Shown here piece after piece: positions 43,378 to 51,359 of a stretch of DNA of 64,000 nt (its first letter is position 1; each line of letters starts with the position of its first letter). The notes beneath the pieces are model-generated. The model saw only the letters and a list, made by a program, of their open reading frames with translations, was not told where the DNA came from and searched no databases. Location of the stretch: NCBI RefSeq assembly GCF_900098925.1, contig NZ_LT622358.1, positions 599,313-663,312 of the forward strand. Reading direction: 5' to 3'. Both the position numbers and the translations under genes were made by a program. The stretch comes from Bacillus massiliglaciei. GTDB taxonomy: Bacteria; Bacillota; Bacilli; Bacillales; DSM-1321.

Positions 43378-43785
43378 GTGTTTCAAACTAAAATTGAGAT
43401 TAAGAATATACAAGTGATTGATTCGATCTTACAAGAATTTGTTCAAACTTCTTACAATGAAGCGAAAGAGGATGGAACGCTTCTTTGCATGGAATGCGGG
43501 GATGTAGATTTATATATTGCAGCTTCCCATCATGAAGAACTTCAAGATGCTATTAATGAGAATTTTGCTATTGACGACAATGGAGAAATTATTGATAGAG
43601 AACAGCACCAGACGCTGATGGATGATTTATATGAATACTTTCTTCAACTTCATATAGAAAGCGGATTCTTTGATTATTTCCCTGCTGGATTTTATGAAGT
43701 GAAGGGAGAAAAAAGGGAATCCGAGACCGATATGCTGGCTCCAAAAGGAAAATATTTTGCACCGTTCGAGGACGCTCTCAAATAA
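43378..43785 (+). CDS. Hypothetical protein, 135 aa
   Basis: Start taken at GTG 43378, 7 nt after GGGAGG. A hydrophilic acidic protein, MFQTKIEIKNIQVIDSILQEFVQ…, with MECGDVDLYIAASHHEELQDAI and LHIESGFFDYFPAGFYEVKGEK. No membrane or signal segment; two cysteines in LLCMECG. No family recognised. Followed by two overlapping hairpins. Confidence 0.65.
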   Translation: MFQTKIEIKNIQVIDSILQEFVQTSYNEAKEDGTLLCMECGDVDLYIAASHHEELQDAINENFAIDDNGEIIDREQHQTLMDDLYEYFLQLHIESGFFDYFPAGFYEVKGEKRESETDMLAPKGKYFAPFEDALK

Positions 43786-43840
43786 GCAGCAGCCTGCAGA
43801 CTGCTGCTTTTATTTTGCTGCAGCAAAATAAAAGCTTTTT
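43784..43840 (+). terminator. Two overlapping terminator hairpins
   Basis: First: AAGCAGCAG (43784-43792) with CTGCTGCTT (43801-43809) then TTATTTT. Second: a perfect 30-nt palindrome GCTTTTATTTTGCTG (43806-43820) with its complement (43821-43835), then TTTTT. They share 43806-43809 and so cannot both form fully. Confidence 0.8.
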
Positions 43841-44103
43841 AAGTTTGATAGGAAATATGTCATGTATTTATTAATTTAGTTATCCCCAAACGGGATTTCA
43901 TCTGTTATAATGAAAATAGTTTTTTAGTATTGCTATATAACAAGATTTACAGATGTATTTTTTTATTGCTCAGATGTATGGAGGATCTTTTTTTTATATA
44001 AAATAATCAGAATATTTATTTTTAATAAATAATTGGTTATAATCTGTCTATTCTGAAAATACGGAATTGGACGGAATGTATATGCTGAAGTAGGAGGGGA
44101 ATT
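43841..44103. other. Upstream region of the gln operon
   Basis: AT-rich with no gene. TATAAT at 44037-44042 is the best -10 before glnQ. CAGATGTAT occurs twice, 21 bp apart (43950 and 43971). No clear TnrA/GlnR site (TGTNAN7TNACA) was found. Confidence 0.35.
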
Positions 44104-44832
44104 ATGATTGTCTTTGATCAGGTTAATAAGTACTATGGCAGCTTTCATGTATTGAAAGATATCAGTCTTACCATTAATAAAGGAGAAGTTGTTGTTGTAA
44201 TCGGTCCTTCCGGATCCGGGAAGAGCACAATGCTGAGATGTATTAATGGGCTGGAGACTATCACTGCCGGCACATTAAAGGTTAATGGTCTCTCGGTGGC
44301 CGACAAGAAAACGAATATTAATAAATTGCGCAGAAATATTGGGATGGTTTTTCAGCACTTCCATTTGTACCCTCACAAAACAGTGCTTGAAAATATTATG
44401 CTTGCTCCCATGAAAGTTTTGGGACAAAGCAAGGAGGAAGCAAAAGGCATCGCTGAAAAATATTTAAAAAAAGTAGGTATTGCTGATAAAGCGAACTCCT
44501 ATCCCTCTCAGTTATCTGGCGGGCAGCAGCAGCGGGTGGCCATTGCGAGGGGATTGGCGATGAACCCTGAAGTCATGCTGTTTGATGAGCCTACTTCGGC
44601 CCTCGATCCTGAAATGATTGGCGAGGTGCTGGATGTCATGAAAACATTAGCGGAAGAGGGAATGACCATGGTCGTTGTTACTCATGAGATGGGATTTGCA
44701 AGAGAAGTAGCAGACCGTATTGTTTTCATGGATGAAGGAAGAATTTTAGAGGAGGCAGCACCGGCTGAGTTTTATGCTAATCCGCGTGAAGAACGTGCAC
44801 GCTTATTTCTCAGCCGTATTTTAAATCATTAA
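44104..44832 (+). CDS. glnQ: Glutamine/polar amino-acid ABC transporter, ATPase
   Basis: 242 aa. Walker [10 protein letters not shown] (about 35-43), Q-loop [18 protein letters not shown], signature LSGGQQQR (about 138-145), Walker [17 protein letters not shown]-loop [15 protein letters not shown]. The sequence HFHLYPH is typical of GlnQ/PAAT ATPases. Powers uptake through GlnM/GlnP. First gene of glnQHMP, the B. subtilis order. SD AGGAGGGG. Glutamine is the usual substrate, but related operons take glutamate or arginine. Confidence 0.92.
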   Translation: MIVFDQVNKYYGSFHVLKDISLTINKGEVVVVIGPSGSGKSTMLRCINGLETITAGTLKVNGLSVADKKTNINKLRRNIGMVFQHFHLYPHKTVLENIMLAPMKVLGQSKEEAKGIAEKYLKKVGIADKANSYPSQLSGGQQQRVAIARGLAMNPEVMLFDEPTSALDPEMIGEVLDVMKTLAEEGMTMVVVTHEMGFAREVADRIVFMDEGRILEEAAPAEFYANPREERARLFLSRILNH

Positions 44833-44851
44833 TCACATAGGGGGAAAATGT

Positions 44852-45670
44852 ATGAAAAAAAGAAAATGGTTTCAATTGTTGTTATTATCCATCATCGCCG
44901 TGTTTGTCCTGGCTGCTTGCGGCGGAGGCAGTGACGAAGCTAGTAATGAAGAAAGCGGCGAAAACGGAGGAAAGCTTGAAGAAATTAAGAAAAATGACAA
45001 AATTGTTTTTGGAGTTAAAAATGACACTCGACTTTTCGGCCTGAAAAATCCAAGTACAGGAGAAGTTGAGGGTTTTGACATTGATATCGCTAAAGCACTA
45101 GCAAAAGAAATTCTTGGTGATGAAAACAAGGCAGAATTCAAAGAAGTGACATCGAAAACAAGAATGCCTCTGCTGAATAACGGAGATATCGATGCAATCG
45201 TTGCCACAATGACGATTACAGATGAACGGAAAAAGGAAGTAGATTTCACGGATGTATATTTTGACGCCGGACAATCTCTATTAGTGAAAAAAGGAAGCAA
45301 AGTAAAAAGCATTGAAGATCTAAAAGGCGTTAAGGTGTTGGCAGTAAAAGGTTCTACTTCGGCTATAAACATTAGGGAAAAGGCACCGGAAGCACAGGTG
45401 CTTGAGTTTGAGAACTATTCTGAAGCGTTCAATGCATTGAAGACCGGACAGGGAGAAGCATTAACAACAGACGATGCCATTCTTTATGGAATGGCAGATG
45501 AAAACCCAGATTATGAGCTTGTCGGTGGAACTTTTACAGAAGAACCTTACGGAATTGCAGTGAAGAAAGGGAACCAAGATTTTGTCGATGAATTAAACAA
45601 AGCCTTAAAGGCATTAAAAGATTCAGGAAAGTATGATGAAATTAAAGATAAGTGGATCAAACAGCGTTAA
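44852..45670 (+). CDS. glnH: Amino-acid ABC transporter, substrate-binding lipoprotein
   Basis: 272 aa. Lipobox VLAAC with Cys23, Gly/Glu-rich linker, then SBP_bac_3 domain: KIVFGVKNDTRLFGLKNPSTGEVEGFDIDIAKALAKEI, ATMTITDERKKEVDFTDVYF, VKGSTSAINIREKAPEAQV, LTTDDAILYG. Binds glutamine or a similar polar amino acid outside the membrane. 19 bp after glnQ. Confidence 0.92.
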   Translation: MKKRKWFQLLLLSIIAVFVLAACGGGSDEASNEESGENGGKLEEIKKNDKIVFGVKNDTRLFGLKNPSTGEVEGFDIDIAKALAKEILGDENKAEFKEVTSKTRMPLLNNGDIDAIVATMTITDERKKEVDFTDVYFDAGQSLLVKKGSKVKSIEDLKGVKVLAVKGSTSAINIREKAPEAQVLEFENYSEAFNALKTGQGEALTTDDAILYGMADENPDYELVGGTFTEEPYGIAVKKGNQDFVDELNKALKALKDSGKYDEIKDKWIKQR

Positions 45671-45735
45671 TAAACAGTTTTACTGGATTAGGATGGGCAT
45701 TGAGCTCATCCTAATTATTCAGAGGAGTGGATGTC

Positions 45736-46374
45736 GTGCTTGATTTCACCATAGTGACAAATAATCTTGATATGTATCTTGAAGGATTCAAAAACACATT
45801 GACAGCCAGTTTGATTGCACTTGCCGGCAGTTTATTAATAGGGGTGTTGATTGCCGTCATGAGAATAGCCCCCTTCAAACCATTGAATTGGTTAGGCACT
45901 GCCTATGTTGAATTCATTCGGAATATTCCTTTATTGATCATTACTTTCTTTTTCTTTATTGGACTAAAGCTGAATGGACTGACAGCTGGAACACTGGCGC
46001 TTACTGTTTATACCTCTTCTTTTATCGCAGAAGCTGTAAGAGCAGGGATTTTATCTGTACCAAAAGGTCAGATGGAAGCCGCGCGTTCATCTGGACTTTC
46101 TTATGGGCAGGCGATGAGGATGATCATTCTGCCGCAGGCTGTTAAAATAGTTATTCCGCCGCTGGGAAATCAATTTATTAATTTAGTGAAAAACTCAGCG
46201 ATCTTATCTGTAGTTGCTGGATTAGATCTGATGTATCAAGGCGACTTGATTTCTTCCAGAACATTTGTTGTTTTTGATGTGTACATTTTTGTGGCGGCAT
46301 TTTATTTAATAATTACCATTCCTTTAAGTCTTGGCGTAGGGTATTTAGAAAAACGCCTGGCTAAGAGTAATTAA
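45736..46374 (+). CDS. glnM: Amino-acid ABC transporter, permease GlnM
   Basis: 212 aa starting with GTG 45736, 8 nt after GAGGAG (a GTG at 45727 overlaps the site). PAAT permease with about five TM segments; FIRNIPLLIITFFFFIGL and the EAA loop GQMEAARSSGLSYGQAMRMIILPQAVKIVIPPLGNQFINLVKNSA (about 115-159). Pairs with GlnP. 65 bp after glnH. Confidence 0.9.
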   Translation: MLDFTIVTNNLDMYLEGFKNTLTASLIALAGSLLIGVLIAVMRIAPFKPLNWLGTAYVEFIRNIPLLIITFFFFIGLKLNGLTAGTLALTVYTSSFIAEAVRAGILSVPKGQMEAARSSGLSYGQAMRMIILPQAVKIVIPPLGNQFINLVKNSAILSVVAGLDLMYQGDLISSRTFVVFDVYIFVAAFYLIITIPLSLGVGYLEKRLAKSN

Positions 46375-46386
46375 GGGGGTATGGAC

Positions 46387-47037
46387 ATGGATTTTATTAA
46401 TGCTTACCAGCCGGATCATCTTCTATTTCTGTTGGATGGCCTCTGGGTAACGCTGAAAGTTGCTTTTTTCGCTATTATCCTCAGTTTCATTATCGGAGGG
46501 ATTGTAGGGACTATAAGGTATGCAAAAGTTCCTGTGCTCTCACAGATTTTAGCAGTCTTAGTAGAGACGATCAGGAATCTGCCGCTCCTGTTAATCATTT
46601 TCTTTACATATTTCGCGTTGCCGGAGGTCCAAATCAAACTTGAACCGATACCAGCTGCAATAATTGCCTTAACAATTTTTGAATCGGCTATGCTGTCTGA
46701 AATTATACGAAGCGGTTTGAAGTCAATTGATAAAGGACAGATGGAGGCAGCGAGGTCTTCGGGCTTATCCTATATCCAAGCTCTTCGGTATATTATTATT
46801 CCCCAAGGAATCAGAAGAATGGTTCCCCCGATTGTCAGCCAATTCATTTCTTTGTTAAAAGATACATCACTGGCAGTTGTTATTTCTCTTCCAGAACTGA
46901 CACACCATGGACAGATTATTTATGGACAAAGTGAAAAATATTTAATCCCTATTCTGTTGTTAGTAGCGATTATATATTTCATTATTAACTATAGTTTGTC
47001 TTTGGTCGCAAGAAGACTGGAAGTGAAGAATCCATAA
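46387..47037 (+). CDS. glnP: Amino-acid ABC transporter, permease GlnP
   Basis: 216 aa from ATG 46387; the ATG at 46381 abuts the SD AAGGGGG and is less likely. PAAT permease: TIRNLPLLLIIFFTYFALP, EAA loop GQMEAARSSGLSYIQALRYIIIPQGIRRMVPPIVSQFISLLKDTSL (about 116-161). Forms the channel with GlnM. Last gene of the operon, followed by a terminator. Confidence 0.9.
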   Translation: MDFINAYQPDHLLFLLDGLWVTLKVAFFAIILSFIIGGIVGTIRYAKVPVLSQILAVLVETIRNLPLLLIIFFTYFALPEVQIKLEPIPAAIIALTIFESAMLSEIIRSGLKSIDKGQMEAARSSGLSYIQALRYIIIPQGIRRMVPPIVSQFISLLKDTSLAVVISLPELTHHGQIIYGQSEKYLIPILLLVAIIYFIINYSLSLVARRLEVKNP

Positions 47038-47051
47038 GAATATGTTTTAAT

Positions 47052-47100
47052 AAAACACTCTGGAAAAGACTGTAAACGTCTTACCAGTGTGTTTTTTTTT
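47052..47100 (+). terminator. Terminator of glnQHMP
   Basis: AACACTCTGG / CCAGTGTGTT with one mismatch and an inner stem AAGAC / GTCTT, followed by TTTTTTTT. Confidence 0.85.
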
Positions 47101-47508
47101 GAAGGAAGACTGGGGGGAATTAGGGAAGTTCATTGTAATGACCATCTTGGCCTGCAATTCGTTTTAGTTTTACATAGTTAAGGTAAAGAGGGAGATAATG
47201 AAGGTGAGTCAAAAGTAATAGAAATTCCTTTCTTTTCAAATATATCGTATAATTTAACAGCTTCCACTTTATATGAGCCTCGTAATAATGAAAAAGTTAA
47301 AATGATTTTTTCGTTAAGATGAACTTTCTTATTAACAATTTAAACTATAGAAAAATCCAATATTTACTGTCAGAAATAAGGAGATTTTCAATTAATAAAT
47401 TGTTTAATTCATTTGAAAAATATTTTTAAAAGGATATTGCGTTCTTTATAACGAATATGTATATTTAAGGAAAGGATTAGGTAACAAGTCTTAGAAGGAG
47501 GGGCTTAG
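47101..47508. other. Gene-poor stretch of about 400 bp
   Basis: No gene with start and ribosome site. On the minus strand 47178-47338 is open for about 53 codons (reading ...VEAVKLYDIFEKKGISITFD...) but has no ATG/GTG/TTG with an SD; it may be a decayed fragment or chance. Confidence 0.35.
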
Positions 47509-47880
47509 ATGGATTATTATTTAGCTTCCGATGAAAAAAATAAAAAGCAAGCTAAATCATTGATTAGAAAATTAAAGTCTAAGGGCTTTAACTGCCTGAA
47601 TGAAGTTTTTTATATAGATAACAGTGTATCTGATTCAGAAGAACAATCAGAAAAGGCCATTGAGAAAGCAGCGTTTATTTTAATCTATTTAACTGCCGGA
47701 AAAGGCAGCCTTCATGAAATAGGATACGCACTTTCGTTACAAAAGAAAATTATTCTGTATTCTCCGGAAAAAGAAAATTATCATATAGGAAAGAACTCGA
47801 TATTTCGCAATATGCCTGAAGTCATGATAAGCAGCGGGACTTTTTATAAGCTGGTAAAGCAGCTTCGTACGATGGAATAG
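47509..47880 (+). CDS. Nucleoside 2-deoxyribosyltransferase-like protein
   Basis: 123 aa, SD GAAGGAGGGG. Rossmann-like alpha/beta protein beginning MDYYLASDEKNKKQAKSLIRKL and containing AAFILIYLTAGKGSLHEIGYALSLQKKIILYSPE (about 64-97). The Gly-Ser-x-x-E-x-G-Y-A pattern with hydrophobic strands before and after matches the nucleoside deoxyribosyltransferase fold (PF05014), where that Glu is catalytic. The N-terminal Tyr-Leu-Ala/Ser also fits. Substrate unknown; could also be a nucleotide-sugar or NAD-binding relative. Monocistronic. Confidence 0.6.
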   Translation: MDYYLASDEKNKKQAKSLIRKLKSKGFNCLNEVFYIDNSVSDSEEQSEKAIEKAAFILIYLTAGKGSLHEIGYALSLQKKIILYSPEKENYHIGKNSIFRNMPEVMISSGTFYKLVKQLRTME

Positions 47881-47951
47881 GATTTACATTTCATATTGAT
47901 GACAATCTTTTCGGGAATATTAAATGGACTCACAAACCCCCAAAATAAAAA

Positions 47952-47999
47952 ACTTTATTACCGAAAGGTTTAACACTACGAAAATAGGGGTAATAAAGT
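47952..47999. promoter_or_regulatory. 11-bp inverted repeat upstream of the 39-aa ORF
   Basis: ACTTTATTACC (47952-47962) and GGTAATAAAGT (47989-47999) are perfect complements separated by 26 nt, ending 12 nt before the SD of the small gene at 48026. As DNA it could be an operator; as RNA, a hairpin close to the ribosome site. No T-run, so not a terminator. Confidence 0.45.
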
Positions 48000-48025
48000 A
48001 TTAAAAACTAGGGGAGGTTCTTGAA

Positions 48026-48145
48026 ATGAGTCAAATAGATATTGATCAGCTTTTGCAATCCACGGAAGAAATAGCCGAAGAATCGATTCCTTATCTGTAC
48101 CCAATAGATATCGATCAATTACTTGATAACACGAATGATTGGTGA
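48026..48145 (+). CDS. 39-aa peptide with internal duplication IDIDQLL
   Basis: SD GGGGAGG, ATG 48026. The peptide begins MSQIDIDQLLQSTEE and later has YPIDIDQLLDNTNDW to its end: the seven-residue motif IDIDQLL occurs at 4-10 and 27-33, each followed by xxT. The codons of the two motifs differ at four of seven positions but the amino acids do not, which argues for selection on protein. Strongly acidic, no signal peptide or membrane segment, one C-terminal Trp. No family recognised. A hairpin terminator follows at 48203. Could be a peptide signal, a RiPP-type precursor, or a small regulator; none is shown. Confidence 0.6.
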   Translation: MSQIDIDQLLQSTEEIAEESIPYLYPIDIDQLLDNTNDW

Positions 48146-48202
48146 TTTTATTCATTTCATATATAAGTTGAAAAATAGGTAGCGCATACATATTTTGCCG
48201 AT

Positions 48203-48238
48203 CAAGCAGGGGGAATGATCTGTCCCCTGCTTGTTTCT
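48203..48238. terminator. Terminator between two small genes
   Basis: CAAGCAGGGG / CCCCTGCTTG, 10 bp, loop of 11, then TTTCTG. Confidence 0.75.
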
Positions 48239-48250
48239 GCGTCCAACCTC

Positions 48251-48352
48251 TTAAAAGTGTCTTCCTTTAATAAAACCAAGAATAGCAAACATTCCGAGGC
48301 TGCCGGCAACAAAAATAACTTTGATAATCGTACTTAACAATTCATCGTACAT
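48251..48352 (-). CDS. 33-aa single-span membrane peptide
   Basis: SD TAGGAGGA 6 nt before ATG. Begins MYDELLSTIIKVIFVAGSLG, continues MFAILGFIKGRHF: one predicted TM helix (about 7-27) with a basic end. Convergent with the 39-aa gene. No family identified; size and layout resemble both ordinary small membrane proteins and TxpA/BsrG-type type-I toxins, but no antisense RNA can be shown. Confidence 0.55.
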   Translation of the reverse strand: MYDELLSTIIKVIFVAGSLGMFAILGFIKGRHF

Positions 48353-48561
48353 ATTTCATCCTCCTACCCTCGAAATCAGTACAGTTATTTACAGGTAAAT
48401 TATAACATATATGGGAAGCGTATCATCATAAACATTGGTTAGAATCGAATCTTCTTCATTCTTTCCATTAAAATTGGAGAATATGCCATAACTTCAATCA
48501 ATAAAAACACAGCCTGCTTCTTCTGGGCATAAAGTAAATTCTAGGGAGGTAAGGCGAACAT

Positions 48562-49032
48562 ATGGCAAATAAAGTAGAAGATTATCTTGAACAGGGTATT
48601 TACGGAAAAAAAGAAATTAATCCAAAAGAGAGAAGACTTTATTTAGGTACATTAAGGGAAAGGGTTATCGCGGCCGTGCATCAAAGTGAGATATTTAAAG
48701 GGCTGCTGCTGCAGGAAATACTGGCAGCGAAAAAAGAGTATCCAAGGTGTAAAATGCTGCTAAATGGAAATATTCCGTATCAATATTTAGGCAAATATAT
48801 AAAGGCAGCTAATCAATATAATCTTCCGTATAAGATGGTTTTAAATAAAGATTATAATTCGGAATATGGTTTAATCTTAACCGGAGAAGAAGCTATTAAC
48901 AAAGAAGAAATCCATATAAAGGTACCGGTTTCTGAACCAAAAGAAATAAATGAGAAAAAAAAGATTACATTCAGTATGGGATTGATGATAAAAAAAGTGC
49001 TGAGAAGGGCAGTAAAGTTATTTCGAAAATAA
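48562..49032 (+). CDS. yueI: YueI-family (DUF1694) protein
   Basis: 156 aa. Begins MANKVEDYLEQGIYGKKEINPKERRLYLGTLRERV, the YueI/DUF1694 hallmark; fold related to L7Ae-like RNA binders by family annotation. YPRCKMLLNGNIPYQYLGKYIKAANQYNLPYKMV follows. The C-terminal 30 residues are basic (KKVLRRAVKLFRK). Function unknown. The site GGGAGGTAAGGCG precedes the ATG. Confidence 0.85.
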   Translation: MANKVEDYLEQGIYGKKEINPKERRLYLGTLRERVIAAVHQSEIFKGLLLQEILAAKKEYPRCKMLLNGNIPYQYLGKYIKAANQYNLPYKMVLNKDYNSEYGLILTGEEAINKEEIHIKVPVSEPKEINEKKKITFSMGLMIKKVLRRAVKLFRK

Positions 49033-49033
49033 A

Positions 49034-49065
49034 GAGAGTGTATCCCGGAAAAGGGATACACTCTC
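49034..49065. terminator. Bidirectional terminator
   Basis: GAGAGTGTATCCC / GGGATACACTCTC, 13 bp, loop GGAAAA; T-rich (TTTATTTT) on the minus strand, so mainly serves the transporter gene. Confidence 0.8.
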
Positions 49066-49081
49066 AGCTGTTAAGTTCAGA

Positions 49082-49888
49082 TTAGTTTTTCTTTTTTACA
49101 CTGTTCACTTTCAATGCTTTGTCCGGCTGAATGTAAGCTCCGAAGTATAATCCTGCTACCAGAACAGCTCCTCCAACAGTATTACCTAAGAATACCGGTA
49201 CAAAATTCGTGAAATACTCAGCCCATGTAGCTCCGCCTGCGAAAATAGCAGCAGGAATAATGAACATATTAGCAACAACGTGCTGGAAACCGATTGTTAC
49301 AAACGCAGCAATCGGCAAGAAAAGGCTGATAATTTTTCCGGCTGCATCTTCTGCACTGTAAGAAATCCAAACACCTAATGCTACTAACCAGTTACAACCA
49401 ACTGCAGAAATAAAGGTGGCCAAGAAATCTGCCTGTACTTTAGATTGAGCGGCAGCGACCGTTTTATCTAAGAACACATCTGTTTCAGTTAAGCCTAATA
49501 CATGTCCAAAGAAATAGGCGACAAAGACGGCTCCAATAAAATTCGTAACAGTGATAAGTACCCAGTTTTTAAGTAACTGCATAAATCTAACTTTTTTTGC
49601 AAAAACACCCATTGTAACGGCCATCATGTTTCCAGTGAGCAATTCAGCTCCAGCTACAATAACAAGGATAAGTCCTAATGGAAATACCAGTCCGCCAATT
49701 AAATTGTTCAAGCTGCCCCATTCATGCGGCAGACCTGCCACTACACGAATATTAAAAAGATATCCTAATGCGATAAAAGCGCCTCCGAGAAATCCTAGGA
49801 ACAGAACGCTTATTAATGGCATCGTCGCCTTCTTGACACCATTATTTACGGCAATAGTTGCCATTTGTTGTGGATTGTTAAAAGCCAT
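49082..49888 (-). CDS. Formate/nitrite transporter (FNT family)
   Basis: 268 aa pentameric channel for formate, nitrite or related monovalent anions. Six TM segments; FNT signatures LGFLGGAFIALGYLF, AGAELLTGNMMAVTMG (about 83-98), NFIGAVFVAYFFGH, ISAVGCNWLVALGVW and IGFQHVVANMFIIPAAIFAG with the central pore His (GFQHVVANM). Resembles B. subtilis YwcJ/YrhG. Monocistronic; SD GGGGGAAG. A palindrome lies upstream, beside the IS. Confidence 0.88.
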   Translation of the reverse strand: MAFNNPQQMATIAVNNGVKKATMPLISVLFLGFLGGAFIALGYLFNIRVVAGLPHEWGSLNNLIGGLVFPLGLILVIVAGAELLTGNMMAVTMGVFAKKVRFMQLLKNWVLITVTNFIGAVFVAYFFGHVLGLTETDVFLDKTVAAAQSKVQADFLATFISAVGCNWLVALGVWISYSAEDAAGKIISLFLPIAAFVTIGFQHVVANMFIIPAAIFAGGATWAEYFTNFVPVFLGNTVGGAVLVAGLYFGAYIQPDKALKVNSVKKKN

Positions 49889-49973
49889 GTTACTTCCCCC
49901 TATTTGTTTCGAATCGTCGTTATTACCAATACCCCCTGTACAGTAAGGCTAATCAGCCTGTCACTGCTATCAA

Positions 49974-50011
49974 TCGACAACAACATTAAGTATTATGCCA
50001 TTAGTTGTCGA
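49974..50011. promoter_or_regulatory. Palindrome upstream of the FNT gene
   Basis: TCGACAAC (49974-49981) and GTTGTCGA (50004-50011) are perfect 8-bp complements 22 nt apart. It lies about 90 bp before the FNT start and 60 bp before the IS end. Possible operator; regulator unknown. Confidence 0.4.
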
Positions 50012-50155
50012 ATTTTGCTATAACAAAATAATTTTTTTTAGAAAAAGCTTTAAAGCCAAGGGGCTTTATCTAGACTAACCTAAATTAATGAGACACTATA
50101 AAACACCTTCGAAATGGTACACTTAAACAAAGTACTAATTCGGAGGTGTTTTTGC

Positions 50156-50485
50156 ATGGGCAAAAATGTATATTCAAATGAAGTTAAGTGGGCAGTTGTG
50201 AAAGATAAAATGAGTGGTCAGTTTTCGAACCGTGAAATCATGGAGAAGTATGAGATTAAAAATGTATCTCAAATCAAAACGTGGATGAAATGGTATCGAG
50301 ATAATCAGGTTCATCGATTTAATCAACCAATAGGAAAACAATATTCCTATGGTCATGGACCAGACAGTTCGAGTCCTGAAGAGAAAAAAGAACGTCAATT
50401 GAATCATTTAAAACAGGAAAATGAAATCTTAAAAAAGTATTTGGAGATCGAAAAGGAGTTGAAAAAGAAATCGTTCTCCAATTAG
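50156..50485 (+). CDS. IS3-family transposase OrfA (copy B)
   Basis: 109 aa, identical in protein sequence to OrfA of copy A. ATG 50156 after CGGAGGTG; HTH plus C-terminal leucine-rich coil. Ends at TAG 50483-50485. Confidence 0.88.
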   Translation: MGKNVYSNEVKWAVVKDKMSGQFSNREIMEKYEIKNVSQIKTWMKWYRDNQVHRFNQPIGKQYSYGHGPDSSSPEEKKERQLNHLKQENEILKKYLEIEKELKKKSFSN

Positions 50486-51318
50486 TTCAGAATTTACGAA
50501 AGAAATATACAGTATCAGCTATTTTATCAGCTTTAAATGTTCCTAGATCCACCTATTATCGCTGGGCAAATGCGCAACCAGTTGAGTTGTCTAAGGAAGA
50601 AGAAGCGATTATTTACCTTTGCGAAAAAACTAAATACCGATATGGTCATCGAAAAATCAAGGAGCTTTTAAAACGTGACTATCATATCAAATTGAACCGT
50701 AATACTGTTCAACGAATCATGCAGAAATATCACCTTCAATGTAAAGTAAAACAAAAGAGAAGGTGGAAATCTCAAGGAGAATCTGTCGTTGTCGCGCCAA
50801 ACTTATTACAGCGAGAGTTTCACGCAAGCAAACCTAACCATAAGTGGGTAACAGATATTACCTACATTCAATATGGGCCAGACACTTTATATTTATCAAC
50901 GATCATGGACTTGTTTAATAATCAAATTGTTGCCTATAAACTTTATACTCATCAACAAATTCCTTTGGTGATTGATACCTTGAATGAAGCACTAGAAAAG
51001 CGAGGAAACCCTAAAGGAGTCATCATCCATTCAGATCAAGGAAGTGTCTATTCTTCTTATGCTTATCAGAATCGGATTAAAGAAAAGAATTTAGTTGGTA
51101 GTATGTCACGCAGGGGAAACTGTTGGGACAACGCAGTGATTGAGTCTTTCCACTCCAACCTTAAATCAGAAGAATTTCAGTTTGTTAAATTCCATTCTTT
51201 GTCGCTAGAAGAAGTAAAGGAACGTGTGGATCAATTTATGAGTTATTATAACGAAGAGCGTATCCAAGAAAAATTAGGCTACCACACACCAATAGAGTTT
51301 GGTGATATGGCAGCCTAA
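50464..51318 (+). CDS. IS3-family transposase OrfB (copy B)
   Basis: Identical in protein sequence to copy A. DDE residues in KWVTDITYIQ, IIHSDQGSVY and NCWDNAVIESF. The frame is -1 to orfA and overlaps it; G AAA AAG at 50461-50467 is the likely slip site. The start given is the frame entry. A TTG at 50587 could start a shorter product. Confidence 0.88.
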   Translation, partial: KEIVLQLVQNLRKKYTVSAILSALNVPRSTYYRWANAQPVELSKEEEAIIYLCEKTKYRYGHRKIKELLKRDYHIKLNRNTVQRIMQKYHLQCKVKQKRRWKSQGESVVVAPNLLQREFHASKPNHKWVTDITYIQYGPDTLYLSTIMDLFNNQIVAYKLYTHQQIPLVIDTLNEALEKRGNPKGVIIHSDQGSVYSSYAYQNRIKEKNLVGSMSRRGNCWDNAVIESFHSNLKSEEFQFVKFHSLSLEEVKERVDQFMSYYNEERIQEKLGYHTPIEFGDMAA

Positions 51319-51359
51319 GAAGGTGTTTTATTACTGTCTCAAATGAATAGGTCAGTCTA

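Larger units (their letters stand above)
50071..51359 (+). mobile_element. IS3-family insertion sequence, copy B
   Basis: Complete 1289-bp element, same as 29853-31141 but inverted relative to it. Begins TAGACTAACCTA and ends TAGGTCAGTCTA; 3-bp target duplication ATC (50068-50070 and 51360-51362). Confidence 0.93.

Noticed and set aside
47178..47338. Open minus-strand frame of about 53 codons
   Set aside because: No start codon with a ribosome site and no recognised similarity; probably chance or a decayed remnant.
31142..50070. Composite transposon made by the two IS copies
   Set aside because: Each IS has its own target duplication and the content is ordinary metabolism; nothing suggests that the segment moved as a unit.
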